A DNA stretch of 64,000 nucleotides from positions 8,625,501-8,689,500 of the forward strand of contig NC_063983.1 of the NCBI RefSeq assembly GCF_932276165.1. The letters are read 5' to 3'. The notes beneath the pieces were generated by a model. The model was given only the letters and a program-made list of their open reading frames with translations. It was not told where the DNA came from and searched no databases. Position numbers and translations under genes: made by a program. This DNA comes from Plutella xylostella (Eukaryota > Arthropoda > Insecta > Lepidoptera > Plutellidae). Numbering within the stretch: the stretch's first letter is position 1; every line of letters starts with the position of its first letter. Below, piece after piece: positions 21,746 through 32,578 of this stretch.

Positions 21746-24700
21746 CTATCTATCTATGTTTGGCTCAGCATTTTGGAGGTCAGGATTGGTCGCTTGGTCC
21801 ACTTTATCTAACTCATTGTCTTCATCATCATCACTTTCACTGTCTGATGATGATGATATGTCAATGCAAACTTGTGGTTCACCACAGTCCAGTACCTTAA
21901 TTTGAACATTATCAAGGCCATTGTTATCAAATTCTAACATAAGCTTGAGAGTTTCTTCCGCTGACAATCCAGGTTCTTCTTTGATCTTTACACCTTCATC
22001 AGCACTTTCTGGTAATACAGCAGTTGCCACAGCATGTTCAATAACAGCTTCTACTTGTGAATATCGCAAATCTGTAATGTTTTCATTTTCAATATTATGA
22101 TTATTGGCACTTGTATCATTTGCTAAAATATCACTTTCTTGGTCAAGTGTGCTTGTTCTTATATTGTTTTCTAAAACATCAGTTTCTGTATTATTCTTCC
22201 TTGCACCTGTATTATTTTCTATAATTCTACTTCCTTTGTTTTCTGTATTATCTTCCTTTTGTATACTATTGTGTGTATCATGCATCACACCTTCACTATC
22301 TCCTGTGCTTCTCTGACTATCATTGCCAGCAATAACGTCATTTTCAGTGGCTTCAAAAAGTTCAACTTTAACTGGCATAGGATTTAAATCGTTATTGTTG
22401 CCAGGTAAATCATCAAATTCCACATCAGAGTGTTCATCGTCTGTTGTGCTGTAGTCGTCAGAATCTGAACACACTATTACGTCACTAGGGTCTATTGGCT
22501 GCGGAACCAACAGAGGTTTTTGATCAATCGGTTCTGTTTTTAAATTTTGTTCTCGACACGATAGGTCATATTCTATTGGGACTTCATAGGAAAAGTCTGC
22601 ATTAGTTGACGTGGTCGGTACTTGAGTAGGGTCGACTGATATTTCGATGTATTTCTTGCCTGCAATCTCGGTCGTTACTGCGCTTGGTTTAAATACAGTT
22701 ATTTTATTTCTCTGCTTGCCAGCCGATCCTGGCGTTAGTTGTGAGTAGCTGAAAATAATACAGTAGAAATTATTACTCACTAAGTAGGTATATGAAAAAA
22801 ATATGTTTTATTAGTCTACCCTATTTTCTAACCGAAACACCTACTAAATCAAATCAAACATTCAACGAGAAATCTACATATTGATACACATAGACACAAC
22901 CAAAACCAAAGCTTTAAAAACAACCCAACTCACTGCTCCAGTATATCAGCTTCCTTCCGCCTAGCTATCCGTCGGTTGTCCTCGAGCTTGGCCCACAACA
23001 GCGGGTCGCTGTCAGCCGGGTCCACATCCACAGAGCCCTCCACCTTGCTCACCAGGTCGCGCCACTCGCGCTTCTGCCGGCGCTTCTGGAGCGCTTTACC
23101 GCATTCCGTGAATAATCGCCGTGCTGGAAAATGGAGTGGTGTGGAAAATGTGGTGTGTTCAAAGTATGTGAGTAAGTTTTTTTTTTAAATTATGCTTTTT
23201 GAGTAAGGTGGACTCTGGGTACATTTCAGACTTACTTCTAATTACTTCCAGATTGTAAAGTACTTAAATAATTGATGTATAATAGTCAGATTTTTTGTTA
23301 ATGTCTGTAAATGTTTGTCTTTAAATTATTATTACTCCAAGTGAAGCTGTTTTAGATTTACTAGGCTCACAGATTGTAATAACTGGCGAAAAGATTAAGC
23401 AAGTAAATAGTTTGGTTAATGAAAGGGTTCTCTGTATGCTTAAAACGAGATTTCTGGTAAGATCCAATAACTTTTCTCATACCTTCCTCAAGTATTTGCC
23501 CTTTACTCCAGTTCAACAAGTCTTCTTCATTTGCAGCTTTCACACATTTGACTATGTCTATAAAGTCGGGAAATGAGAGGTCCCCGTTTTCTTCCCTGTT
23601 TTCTTTGAGCCACGCTTGAAGCTTCTGAGCTGGACCCTGAGGGTGCCCTTCTGTTATGCGTATCTTTATGTGACCAATCTTAGCGCTTGGTTTGTAGTCG
23701 CTTTTTGTCAGTTTACAGAGTTCTTTGTATACTCTTACTAGCTCGCCTTTGAACCTGGAATTAATTGTTTACTTAGCAGGTATTCGTAAAATAGTATATT
23801 TAATTAAATTTTTTGCATAAATTTGAATTAAATGCTTACCAATCACTCATTAAATAAGGCGATGTGACACACTCATCTTCATCTGTCACTTCCATTTCAT
23901 CATAAAACTTTATTTTTTCTTTGCAAAGTTGTAGATGAGCCTCTAAACCTTTGATTCTCTCTTCTATTTGTTTCTGCTCTTGTTCAGGATCTATATTACT
24001 GATAGCTGAAGTAATTTCTATTGGGATATCTTCGTTCTTTTGTTTTGGCTGTTCAACAAAATTACTTGTTACTGAGGTTATTTGAATTGGTAAATTTTCT
24101 TTCTCCTCAGCTACGAAGATAACATCCTCAGGTTCATTATCAACATCTATGACGGCAGCTGCTTCTGGTTCATTGTCCAGATCTATAACATCAACTATTT
24201 GGTTCTTTGGTGTTACTTCTAGAAGTCGCCTTTTCTTTGAAGTTCCTAAAAATGTCATAATTTTGGGAATTAAAAAAAGGCTACTTGCAGTATCATTTGT
24301 ATTTAAATAGTTTAAAAATGTTTCACTAGGAAGGTAGTTGGTTAAGCTACTTATTAAAAAAAAAACTCAAAAAATATACAGTGCTCCAAAATTGATAATG
24401 CGCATAGAAATCTTTGACAGATTGGTTGTTTTCGATTATGTGACACATGATATTGATTCCTATATCTTTCGAACAAAGTGCAAAATGCAAGTGTTTTTTT
24501 TAAGGCTCTTACGATTTAATGATTCGGGTGTGAAGATCTGCATGTGCATTATTAATTTCGGACAAGTGTAGATTGCTAGCTGTTGCTTGAACTTAAAATA
24601 TCTCACCTGAATCTTTGTCCAATGTTATCAACTTGGCCCTCTTCCGCAATGCATGACTTTTAAGGTTCATACAAACTTCTCTCAAATATGAGAATTTATG

Positions 24701-25951
24701 TTCTGGGTTCTTTTTCATTTGAACTATAATGTTTTCTAGAAACTTTCTGAACTCCAATGCTTCAGTGTGTTTTTTATCAGCTAGCTTGTAGTAAGGGATT
24801 AAGTTTCTATTCAAAATCCTAGTCATTCCTTCTGAAAACTCAAAATCTATGCATACATCCAGAAGCTTCATGAATTCTGGGGAAAAGTCATTGACATCAT
24901 GTTCAACACCAAATATACTTCTTATATTTGATGGTACTTCTGTTACTGTTTCTTTATTAGATGTGACTTCGTCAATTTCAATAACTATTTTTGTAGACTT
25001 CAAGTTTGGTTCCTTCAGTTCATCCTCAACGGTGATAGTTAGTTTTTTATTAGTTTCAGTAGTAGTAGTCTTCTTGACATCAGTTTTGGCTGCACTGGTT
25101 TTTTCTTGATGTTTTGGATTGTTCTGTTCAATTGCTTCCACCTGCAATATAATAATTATAGTAAAATTCTTATGATATTTCTAAATAGGCAGCTGCCAGC
25201 CAGCATTTGACTGCAATTTGTGGCAGCAATATTAGCTATAGTTTTCTTACATAACGAAAACATTATATCTACTACAGAATATGAAAATTTTTGGAAAATA
25301 AATGGACACAACTTTGTTACACAGTGAATTTGTGGTTAATTAAATATGATTTGAAGTAGCTATCAGAAAATGAACTCAAGAAAATTAACAACAATAGTTC
25401 AGGCTAGCCAATATTGAAGTATTTTTAGGCCAGGAAACTGAACCTAAAAATACCAGTGTAAAAGTTTCTGCAAAACACTATATTTAGATTTTCTCCTTTA
25501 AGATACATTCTTTGCATGAGAAAGTAAGTTTTCGGAATGTTACCACAAAACCACATCCAAGAAAATAAAAAGATTAAGAACTGCTAATGCTAAAGTGAGA
25601 CCCAGGCCATGAGGTCACAGAGATCAAAGGAGTTATTTTGTATTTTTTTTAGTAAGCACTAAATTTAGCTTTTGCCTGATTTATTATGCATTATTACAAA
25701 CTTCAACAGGTGCACTCAGGTAAGCTTAAAATATTATATTTGTGTACAAATGTCCGAATCGTACGGAATTATCTACTGTGAATAAATAGGTAAGTCAATA
25801 CTTCAATTAATTATAATAAACTTCAGTGATAGTAAACAAAAGTAAGTCTATAAACCAACCCAACCTATAAATAAACTTTTAAAACTTAAAGACAATGTTT
25901 TATTACCTCATCATCAGATGAACCAATTTCCACTGTTTCGGTAGCATTCAT
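21746..25951 (-). CDS. DAXX-like histone H3.3 chaperone / SUMO-binding protein
   Basis: DAXX is a nuclear chaperone that, with ATRX, deposits histone H3.3 and binds SUMO-modified partners. Coding exons, in transcription order, are 25951-25907, 25141-24607, 24245-23840, 23754-23483, 23123-22934 and 22748-21746. The lengths sum to 816 codons plus stop with every junction in phase. Exon 2 holds the helical-bundle domain (LEFRKFLENIIVQMKK then YLREVCMNLKSHALRK, like the EFCNIL and INELCTVLKAHS part of human DAXX). Exons 4-5 hold the histone-binding part (ARRLFTECGKALQKRRQKRE, then DSDPLLWAKLEDNRRIARRK). SUMO-interacting motifs are suggested at residue 213 (VIDLDNE), residue 225 (VIDVDNE) and near the C-terminus at 776 (VCIDISSSSDSE). 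Exon 6 is acidic and low in complexity. The symbol used for insect orthologues is not certain to me. Confidence 0.85.
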
Positions 25952-26657
25952 TATTCATTCTTTTTCAGATACTTTACAACACTTTTTCAGATTCTAAACT
26001 TAAAAATACAAACAAAAAGAAAATTGCGCCAGCAGACAAGACCATTCCACATTTTGACACTGACTGACGTGAGTGAGTTGAGTGACGTTTGTGTTGGGCG
26101 AACTTCAACAACTTTCAATTTCTGCCAGTATCGGTTCTTTTTAGTTTGTCTTTGTAGTTGTGTGTGTGTTATTTTTACTATCGTCGATAGTCTGGCAAAT
26201 AAGTTAAGAAAACGGAAAAATAAACGCAACATCTAATTTTATTTAGCGTAGCCAGTACCTACTCACATGATTGATAAGAACGGTTAATTTTATACAGGCA
26301 CGGAATAATAACTAGACACAGGTAACGGTATAAAAACAAAAGATGGTCACAAGGATGCAGACGAGATGAGACGCGAAAAGGTTTGTTCATTCGTCTATTT
26401 AGAGAGTGACCCTCTGGCACCGTTACTTTGATTGAGGGCCGCTCAGCTCTCTCCAAGCATATGCAAGTACTTGAACATCTATTTCTGTTTGTACGCCTAC
26501 CTCCTATGCCTATATACCTAGTAGGTACACTCTACATATAGAATCTAATTTCAATATGTACGCTTTTAAACAGAATGTATGCCCTAGTAATGGTCTATAG
26601 CACTGATCGTTCGTCCTGCCTGTTTCATTCCATCGTTCTAAGGAGAATAGTAGTAAC
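25952..26657. promoter_or_regulatory. DAXX-like gene 5' flank
   Basis: The first exon carries only 15 codons, and the upstream sequence has TGACG-containing repeats (about 26065-26090). No other gene is seen up to the MITE at 26658. The start site is not marked by a clear TATA box. Confidence 0.35.
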
Positions 26658-27070
26658 GGCTCGATTACACCTAACGAGTACAGTGGCGAGTCAGTGTCCT
26701 CGGCCGAGCGCTCGGTTGGTGTAAACACGTTAACGAGTGTTCGGTCGAGAAGAGAGGCGAGAGAGTCACTAGAATCCCAATTTGTTTACTAGGCCGAGAA
26801 CCCACCACCCCGCTTCATTCTTCTGCCCCCGCAGCGACTCGCTATCCCGCTCGGCACGTATAAACTAAACACGCACTCACTTGTCACTCGGCCACTCGTA
26901 CGTTATTCGTCATCGTCCTTTTTTTTCGATCCATTGCAGACGTCGTGATCAATACTGAACTGAACTCGCCACTAGTGTAAATACGTGTAAACAGCCACTC
27001 GGTTCGGCAACTCTCTCGGCCGAGAGCTTATTTACTGACTCACCACTGTACTCGTTAGGTGTTATCGACC
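26658..27070. mobile_element. 413-bp terminal-inverted-repeat element
   Basis: The left end GGCTCGATTACACCTAACGA and the right end (inverted GGTCGATAACACCTAACGA) pair over about 38 bp, continuing through GTACAGTGG(C/T)GAGTCAGT. The interior is rich in CTCGGCCGAG-like palindromes and has no open frame. The outermost word (GGCTCG, then ACAC) is like that of the larger element at 52503-54242, so both may belong to one superfamily. Confidence 0.75.
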
Positions 27071-28299
27071 CATAAGGTAGTGGCCGGATAAAGAAGCTGG
27101 AGGCGGATTTCCTCGCCTGTAGAGACGGCCCTTGAGTTTCTTCTTACAGGCAGGTAATTTGGTGTGAATAAAAAAAAAACATCTTTCAGATAAATATTTA
27201 TTCAGAGAGGCCAGTACAATAACAAATGCAATTATTTTCGTAAATTATTTTTATGATCTCCTAAAAAGCCTGCTTAAATTGAGAAAAATAAAGAATTAAT
27301 ATTATATCTATTTAGGGGCTACCTAGTTGCTAGTGCTTCTAGATCATTCTAGGTCTAAGACAATAGGGTACTGAGCCTCAATAGAGACAAAAGCTAGATT
27401 TCTTGCACTTAATCTAATGTAATAAAAATAGATTTCGACAAATCTTAAAAAGATGGGCAGATTAAATAACATAAGTAGGTATGTAGTTACATAATAATTC
27501 TCATGCTAGTTTTACATTACGATTATCTTAAATTATTACTAACAATAGGTAATTTAATCAATAATCATAACTCGAATACTTTATTTAAATACAATTATTT
27601 TTTAAATATGGACTATTTTAAATTTCTCATTCAAAAGCACCAGAATGGCTGCATTGGTTTGTTATATTAAAAAACTCAAATAAATGCAATTAGTAATTAT
27701 AATGTATGAGCTATAGCTCTTCTCTTTACCCAGATTTATTTTACAATCACGTGAAATGAGTAGGTCTAATCTAAGGACAAAAATAGGTATGTATAACAAC
27801 TATGCACATAAGGTTCTATGTATTCTTAAATGCAGAATTACCAATTACATTAATTACATATCCAATGATCTACTGAGACTATGCGTTAAACCGAAAACTG
27901 ATTAAGCATACAAACAATTTAAAAACATACAAAAGAAAAATACAAATACAATAAATACTAGGGTTACATATCCAACAGAGCTCTTCCATATTTTTCCAGT
28001 GTAACCAAAACGACAAGATATCGTTTGGTTCATATTCGATACAATTTGTCGTGCCAATATCTTTAACATGTAGGAAAGATTGAATCAAACCGACCATAGC
28101 TACTATTTATTGTGCCTTTACAGCAAAACAAAATGTTCATTGGCTGTTGCACTGGACAGTTGTATTTGACAGTAAAAAAACATAGTATCTCTCTGTTGGA
28201 CACACATCCTTATATTTAGATGTATTTTACACAGTGCCCTGCAATGCAGCACAATCATAGACAATCCATATCTTCGCATCGTTGTTAATTCTTATTATG
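27071..28299. other. AT-rich DNA between DAXX-like and capping protein genes
   Basis: No gene is recognised. It could be the 3' untranslated region of capping protein beta; several TTTATT words here would read AATAAA on the minus strand. Confidence 0.35.
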
Positions 28300-28337
28300 A
28301 TGAGCATATTAAATACGTGTTCTACTCGCCGTAGACG
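28300..28337 (-). other. Candidate alternative terminal or 3'-UTR exon of capping protein beta
   Basis: On the minus strand a good acceptor (TTTGTTTCAG) is followed by CGTCTACGGCGAGTAG, which could encode VYGE and stop. Its use is unproven. It might receive a splice from just after the main stop codon (ACAG|GTACC near 29270). Confidence 0.25.
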
Positions 28338-28821
28338 CTGAAACAAACAGAAATGTGAGAATTACTTATCATTTTATCTATCGATATTATTTTTGATTTT
28401 GATTTTTGATTTTGATTATCATATTATCTTCTCATAAAATAAAGCATACATAAACCATCGGAATTATCAATCCGCTTTCGAGCCGCGCGGTCACTTAGTC
28501 TATGGCAGGGTTTAGTCTAGTCTATGGTATTCTTCATTTTCTTAGCGAGTCGGCGACGAACCCTACTCTAAGCTAGTGTTAATTTGTCACCACCTTGCTA
28601 GTCAGATTAGCGTATATCGGTGCCTGTTCAGGGTGCGCCGGACGAATATAAAGAACAGGTGATACGGGAAAGCTCCTTTTGTGCACCTCATCCCGTCTAT
28701 GGTGATAGGTACCCTCAGAATATACAGGGTGTTGCAACAATGGTACATCAAGACAGAGTGACATTGTAAGCAAATTATTTTGTACGACCCCCTGAGTAAC
28801 CGCTTTTTAGCTTTTAGTACA

Positions 28822-28938
28822 GGTACCTCTCAAGCCGGCTTCAGTCGGCGTGCTGCTGGTGGCGGCGCTGCAGCGCCAGCGCGAGGTCGTGTTGAAGCGC
28901 CGCCTTCTTGCGCGCCACGTCCGCCGGCACCACGGAGC
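28822..28938 (-). pseudogene. Partial duplicate of the last capping protein beta exon
   Basis: This 117-bp block matches 29266-29382 with only about three visible changes and no length difference. It holds the 3' part of the exon (from about VVPADVARKK to the stop) but lacks the exon's beginning (TKDIVNGLRS) and its acceptor. It can hardly work as an exon. Confidence 0.8.
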
Positions 28939-28994
28939 TCACTGTGTCTATGGCAGGCTCTAGTCTATGGCGTCACCTCAGAATATGGACTACA

Positions 28995-29165
28995 GGTACT
29001 GTCGGCTCTGGAGTGCAGACCGCGGCTAGGACGCCCTCTAGCTAGATGGGGTGACGACTTGCGAAAGCGGGTTGGTAATGATTGGATGTCGAAAACTATA
29101 GACAGGGTCCAGTGGCGTGCTTTGGGAGAGACCTACGTCCAGCAGTGAGCTGCTATAGGCTGATG
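28995..29165 (+). mobile_element. RTE retrotransposon 3' fragment
   Basis: Translates as VLECRPRLGRPLARWGDDLR, then RVQWRALGETYVQQ, the end of the RTE protein seen at 10866 and 49938. It lies between the two copies of the duplicated capping protein exon. Confidence 0.8.
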
Positions 29166-29284
29166 AGGTACCTACCTGTTGGGCTTCAGTCGGCGCACTG
29201 CAAATTCTATGCCAGGCTTGTCTATGGTGTAAGAATGTGCACTACATAGTGGTTGTATACTCATTGGTACCTGTCGAGCCGGCT

Positions 29285-31398
29285 TCAGTCGGCGTGCTGC
29301 TGGTGGCGGCGCTGCAGCGCCAGCGCGAGATCGTGTTGAAGCGCCGCCTTCTTGCGCGCCACGTCCGCCGGCACCACGGAGCGGAGGCCGTTCACTATGT
29401 CCTTGGTTTTGCCTGGAAGAGTGAAGAGGGGCTTCATTTACAATTCTGGCTTAATTTCGGTCACAGAGGTCTTAATCGATGAGAGTAGATTATAGGGAGC
29501 AAGTTGCAAATGTGTTTACGATACAAGAGCTCTCTTTTTCCACACTGTCGTGACGCCATGGGACAGGTGTAGAACTGGAGAGGGATAGGCGCTGGATCGA
29601 CTTTGGCTGAGCCTTTTTCAACATGATTTATTGTACTTTTCTGGCATCTGGTGATAAGCTTTTTCATGTCTTCAATTAACATGTAAGTCCCACCAGGCAA
29701 TAGAACCCAGAAACCAGGTTGAAAATAAAGTTGTGTTAGTTACATTAAAGACACACAAAGCCTAAATAAGGAAAAGGCTAGGAAGAAGAAGTTACAATAT
29801 TTATAACTCAAGATCGGCTCAACCGATTTGGCTGAAAATTGGTAAGATGGTAGTTAAGAAGCAGGAGAAATATGCCATATTTAGTCCTAAATAACGTAGC
29901 CACTTACCGAAGTAGATGTCGTTGAGCGTGTTCCGTATCTTGTTCTCCATGTCCTCGACCATGCGGCCGATGTTGGCGATGTGCGGTGTCACCTCGCTCA
30001 CCACCGAGTCTTGCTCCGCCTGGAATCAGGAAGTATACAGGATGTTAAAACAATATATGAGGACATCTGACACACGGCCATGAACACATAGAGTATACAT
30101 AATTATTAACAGCCAAGACCTGAGTCTGAATATCTGTTTTTCCATAAATATCTGACTCCTTCATAAAATGCTATAGTAAGCTGTAAGAGGGTGAATTTGA
30201 TGAACAGCTATAGTAATTTTCAAAAATTAAATAGTATAGGGCTGGCTTCATTGATTTTGATGAATGAAATATGTAGTATTTTGCCCTCAACTTCACTACT
30301 CTACCTGTCTAGTTAGACTGCCTCCGAGGTTCATGGTCCCGCTGCCCTCCTTGTTAGTCTGGAGCCACAGCATGGCCGTAGACGTGAGCTTGTAGTGCGC
30401 GTTGCGACCTGAACTCTTCTCCACTACTTCCACTACATGGATGGAGTCCCAGCAGCCTTTGATCTTTTGTGAACCATCACCTGCCTTCTTTATCAGTATT
30501 ACACCTGTAATGTGAAATAAAGCTTGGGTTAATAATGGTGCAGTTAATGGGTTGTGATAATGCACTGTGTGAAAATAGATATTCAACTGTTGCTTGTTTT
30601 CATACAGAAAATGGGATGGTGGAAACTGAGGCATTTATAAACCTTGGCTGAGCAATGCAAAATAGTAGTACAGGTAAATGATAATAACTGTCCATTCCTG
30701 GACAAGTTTATGTACTAAGCTAGTTATTGAGGAGTCTTATTAAAAATCTTTAATATTTACTCTCAAAGAAGGAGACCAATTAGTATATCTATATTCAACA
30801 TTATAAGTGTCTATGTATACTTTTAACAGAGAAATGTATTTACAAATTTGAAAATTTCTACATAATATAAACAGAACCATATCTAGTAGAGCTAATTTAC
30901 AACCAACCAACCTGCAAACCCATGATCCATATCCCACAAGTAGACAGAGCTCACACCTCCCTCAAAGTACATCTCTCTGTACTGATCAAATGCATGGTTG
31001 GCATCTATCTCTAACTTCCTCAGTCGCTCAGAGGGCATGGAGCCATCCTCCAGGGGCGGGTCGTACGTGTTGGACCACGGCGAGCGGTATGAGTCTCCGT
31101 CACGGTTGTAATCGCAAAGGAGATAATCCTTTCCGTTACTTCTGTCTTTCGCAATTTTCAATGGCTGGTCCACAGATGATAACAAATCCTCACACAAACT
31201 GGGCACTAAGTCTATCAAATCTGTTAGGTTCTTCTCGATTTGTTGAGGCGGCAGCCTCCTCATGAGGTCCAGAGCACAATCCATTTGTTGTTCCGTCTGA
31301 AATACAACAAAAATTACAATTATCTCAGTAAAGTGGTATTAGTCATCAACACAAATATTAAAGATTTTCCATGAATGCAATCGTGACTGCCTTACCAT
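29285..31398 (-). CDS. cpb: F-actin-capping protein subunit beta
   Basis: With the alpha subunit this protein caps the barbed end of actin filaments. Coding exons in order are 31398-31396, 31296-30912, 30504-30305, 30019-29908 and 29412-29285. They close in frame at 275 residues, close to the size expected for insect beta subunits. The first exon contributes only the ATG (ATG|GTAAGG), and exon 2 continues TEQQMDCALDLMRRLPPQQI. Family signatures are RSPWSNTYDPPLEDG, GCWDSIHVVEV, HYKLTSTAMLWLQT, GTMNLGGSLTRQ and TKDIVNGLRS. The C-terminus (LALALQRRHQQHAD) is the variable actin-binding tail. It lies divergent from aPKC, about 1.1 kb away. Two short untranslated exons are possible on the 3' side. 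Confidence 0.96.
30055..30150. repeat. Fragment of a SINE-like repeat in an intron
   Basis: TGAGGACATCTGACACACGGCCAT and AGCCAAGACCTGAGT match the head and body of the composite repeat at 60478-60693 in diverged form. Confidence 0.5.
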
Positions 31399-32523
31399 GT
31401 TAACGAAAATTAACTGTGGTAGTTAGTGTATAATAAATACAAAACACTAACGTAAGCAGTAAAAACAAAATAAATTTAATTTTTAGCCCAAGAAAAGAAA
31501 GGCTTTTGCTCCACTATTTTGACGTACAGTACGTTTCGTTCTGAAATGTAAACTCTGACTCCGCTACATCGACAAAGATTCATAATTTTTTTGCATGTAT
31601 TGAATGTAATAATACTAATGTATAATGGATAACTTAATAAAACATGTCAGATTATAAGTTTTTCGTTGTTTTCATATCATAAAATTTATGTGAGTTATCT
31701 ACTCAAAGAAAATACATATTTTTTGTTTCTCAACGCAAATATTGAAACTCACTTCCGTTCTTGTACAATGTCAAAAAAGATTTATCAAAAAACATACTTT
31801 TTATAGGAATTCAAGTATTAATAATTTAAAAACATATTTAAAATGTTTAAAAATTATAAAATTTAATATTTCTATAACATATAAACATTTTATTAGCATT
31901 TAAACTGAAATAGACCTAAAGAGGAAACATAATATACGTCATCGAAAAGAGACATCCACTACTATCCGTTATTCGTTTTCAAACCGGTATAGCTATCTCG
32001 TTTACTCATCAAAGGAATTCATTGTGTTAAAAGAGATGCCATATATGGAATTACACTACAAAAAAAGCCATTGTGGACATTTCCGTGTGTGTGAGTACTT
32101 CCTATGATATGTCAAGTCAATGGCAAATCTTGTGTCAAAGTTTTGTTGATATTTATTTATAGTTAAAATTACTAAAGTTTTTGAATAATATTGGTTGGTT
32201 TTACACTTTTACTATTACGAGACAGTAGTCTGAGTTTTAATAGACTGGAGTGCCTTAATAAGTGCTGTAATTTTACAGGTTATTGTTTTGTTTGAAGTGA
32301 TTCATGGTATGGGAATGTTGTTCTCTATGTTATGGTGATAAAACTGCCTTCTAGGAAGCTCTCAGTAGGAATTAAACTGAATGAACCCACTATCAACCAT
32401 TACAAAGCATTAATCGTAACATTCCATACCAAGGTTCAGTTTTAGTAGGTTATGAATGAAGCCTTATAAAGTTGGGTGCAGTTAAAGTGTCAGTGCATTC
32501 AATTTGCATGAATATTATTTTCA
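31399..32523. promoter_or_regulatory. Divergent intergenic region of capping protein beta and aPKC
   Basis: About 1.1 kb with no gene lies between the two divergently transcribed genes and probably carries both promoters or leader exons. An untranslated aPKC leader exon could end near 32090 (TGT|GTGAGT), but this is a guess from the donor alone. Confidence 0.4.
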
Positions 32524-32578
32524 GATCTGAATTTACTGAAGTGAGAGTGTTGTCCAGGAAGCTGAGAGTTGGACTGCC

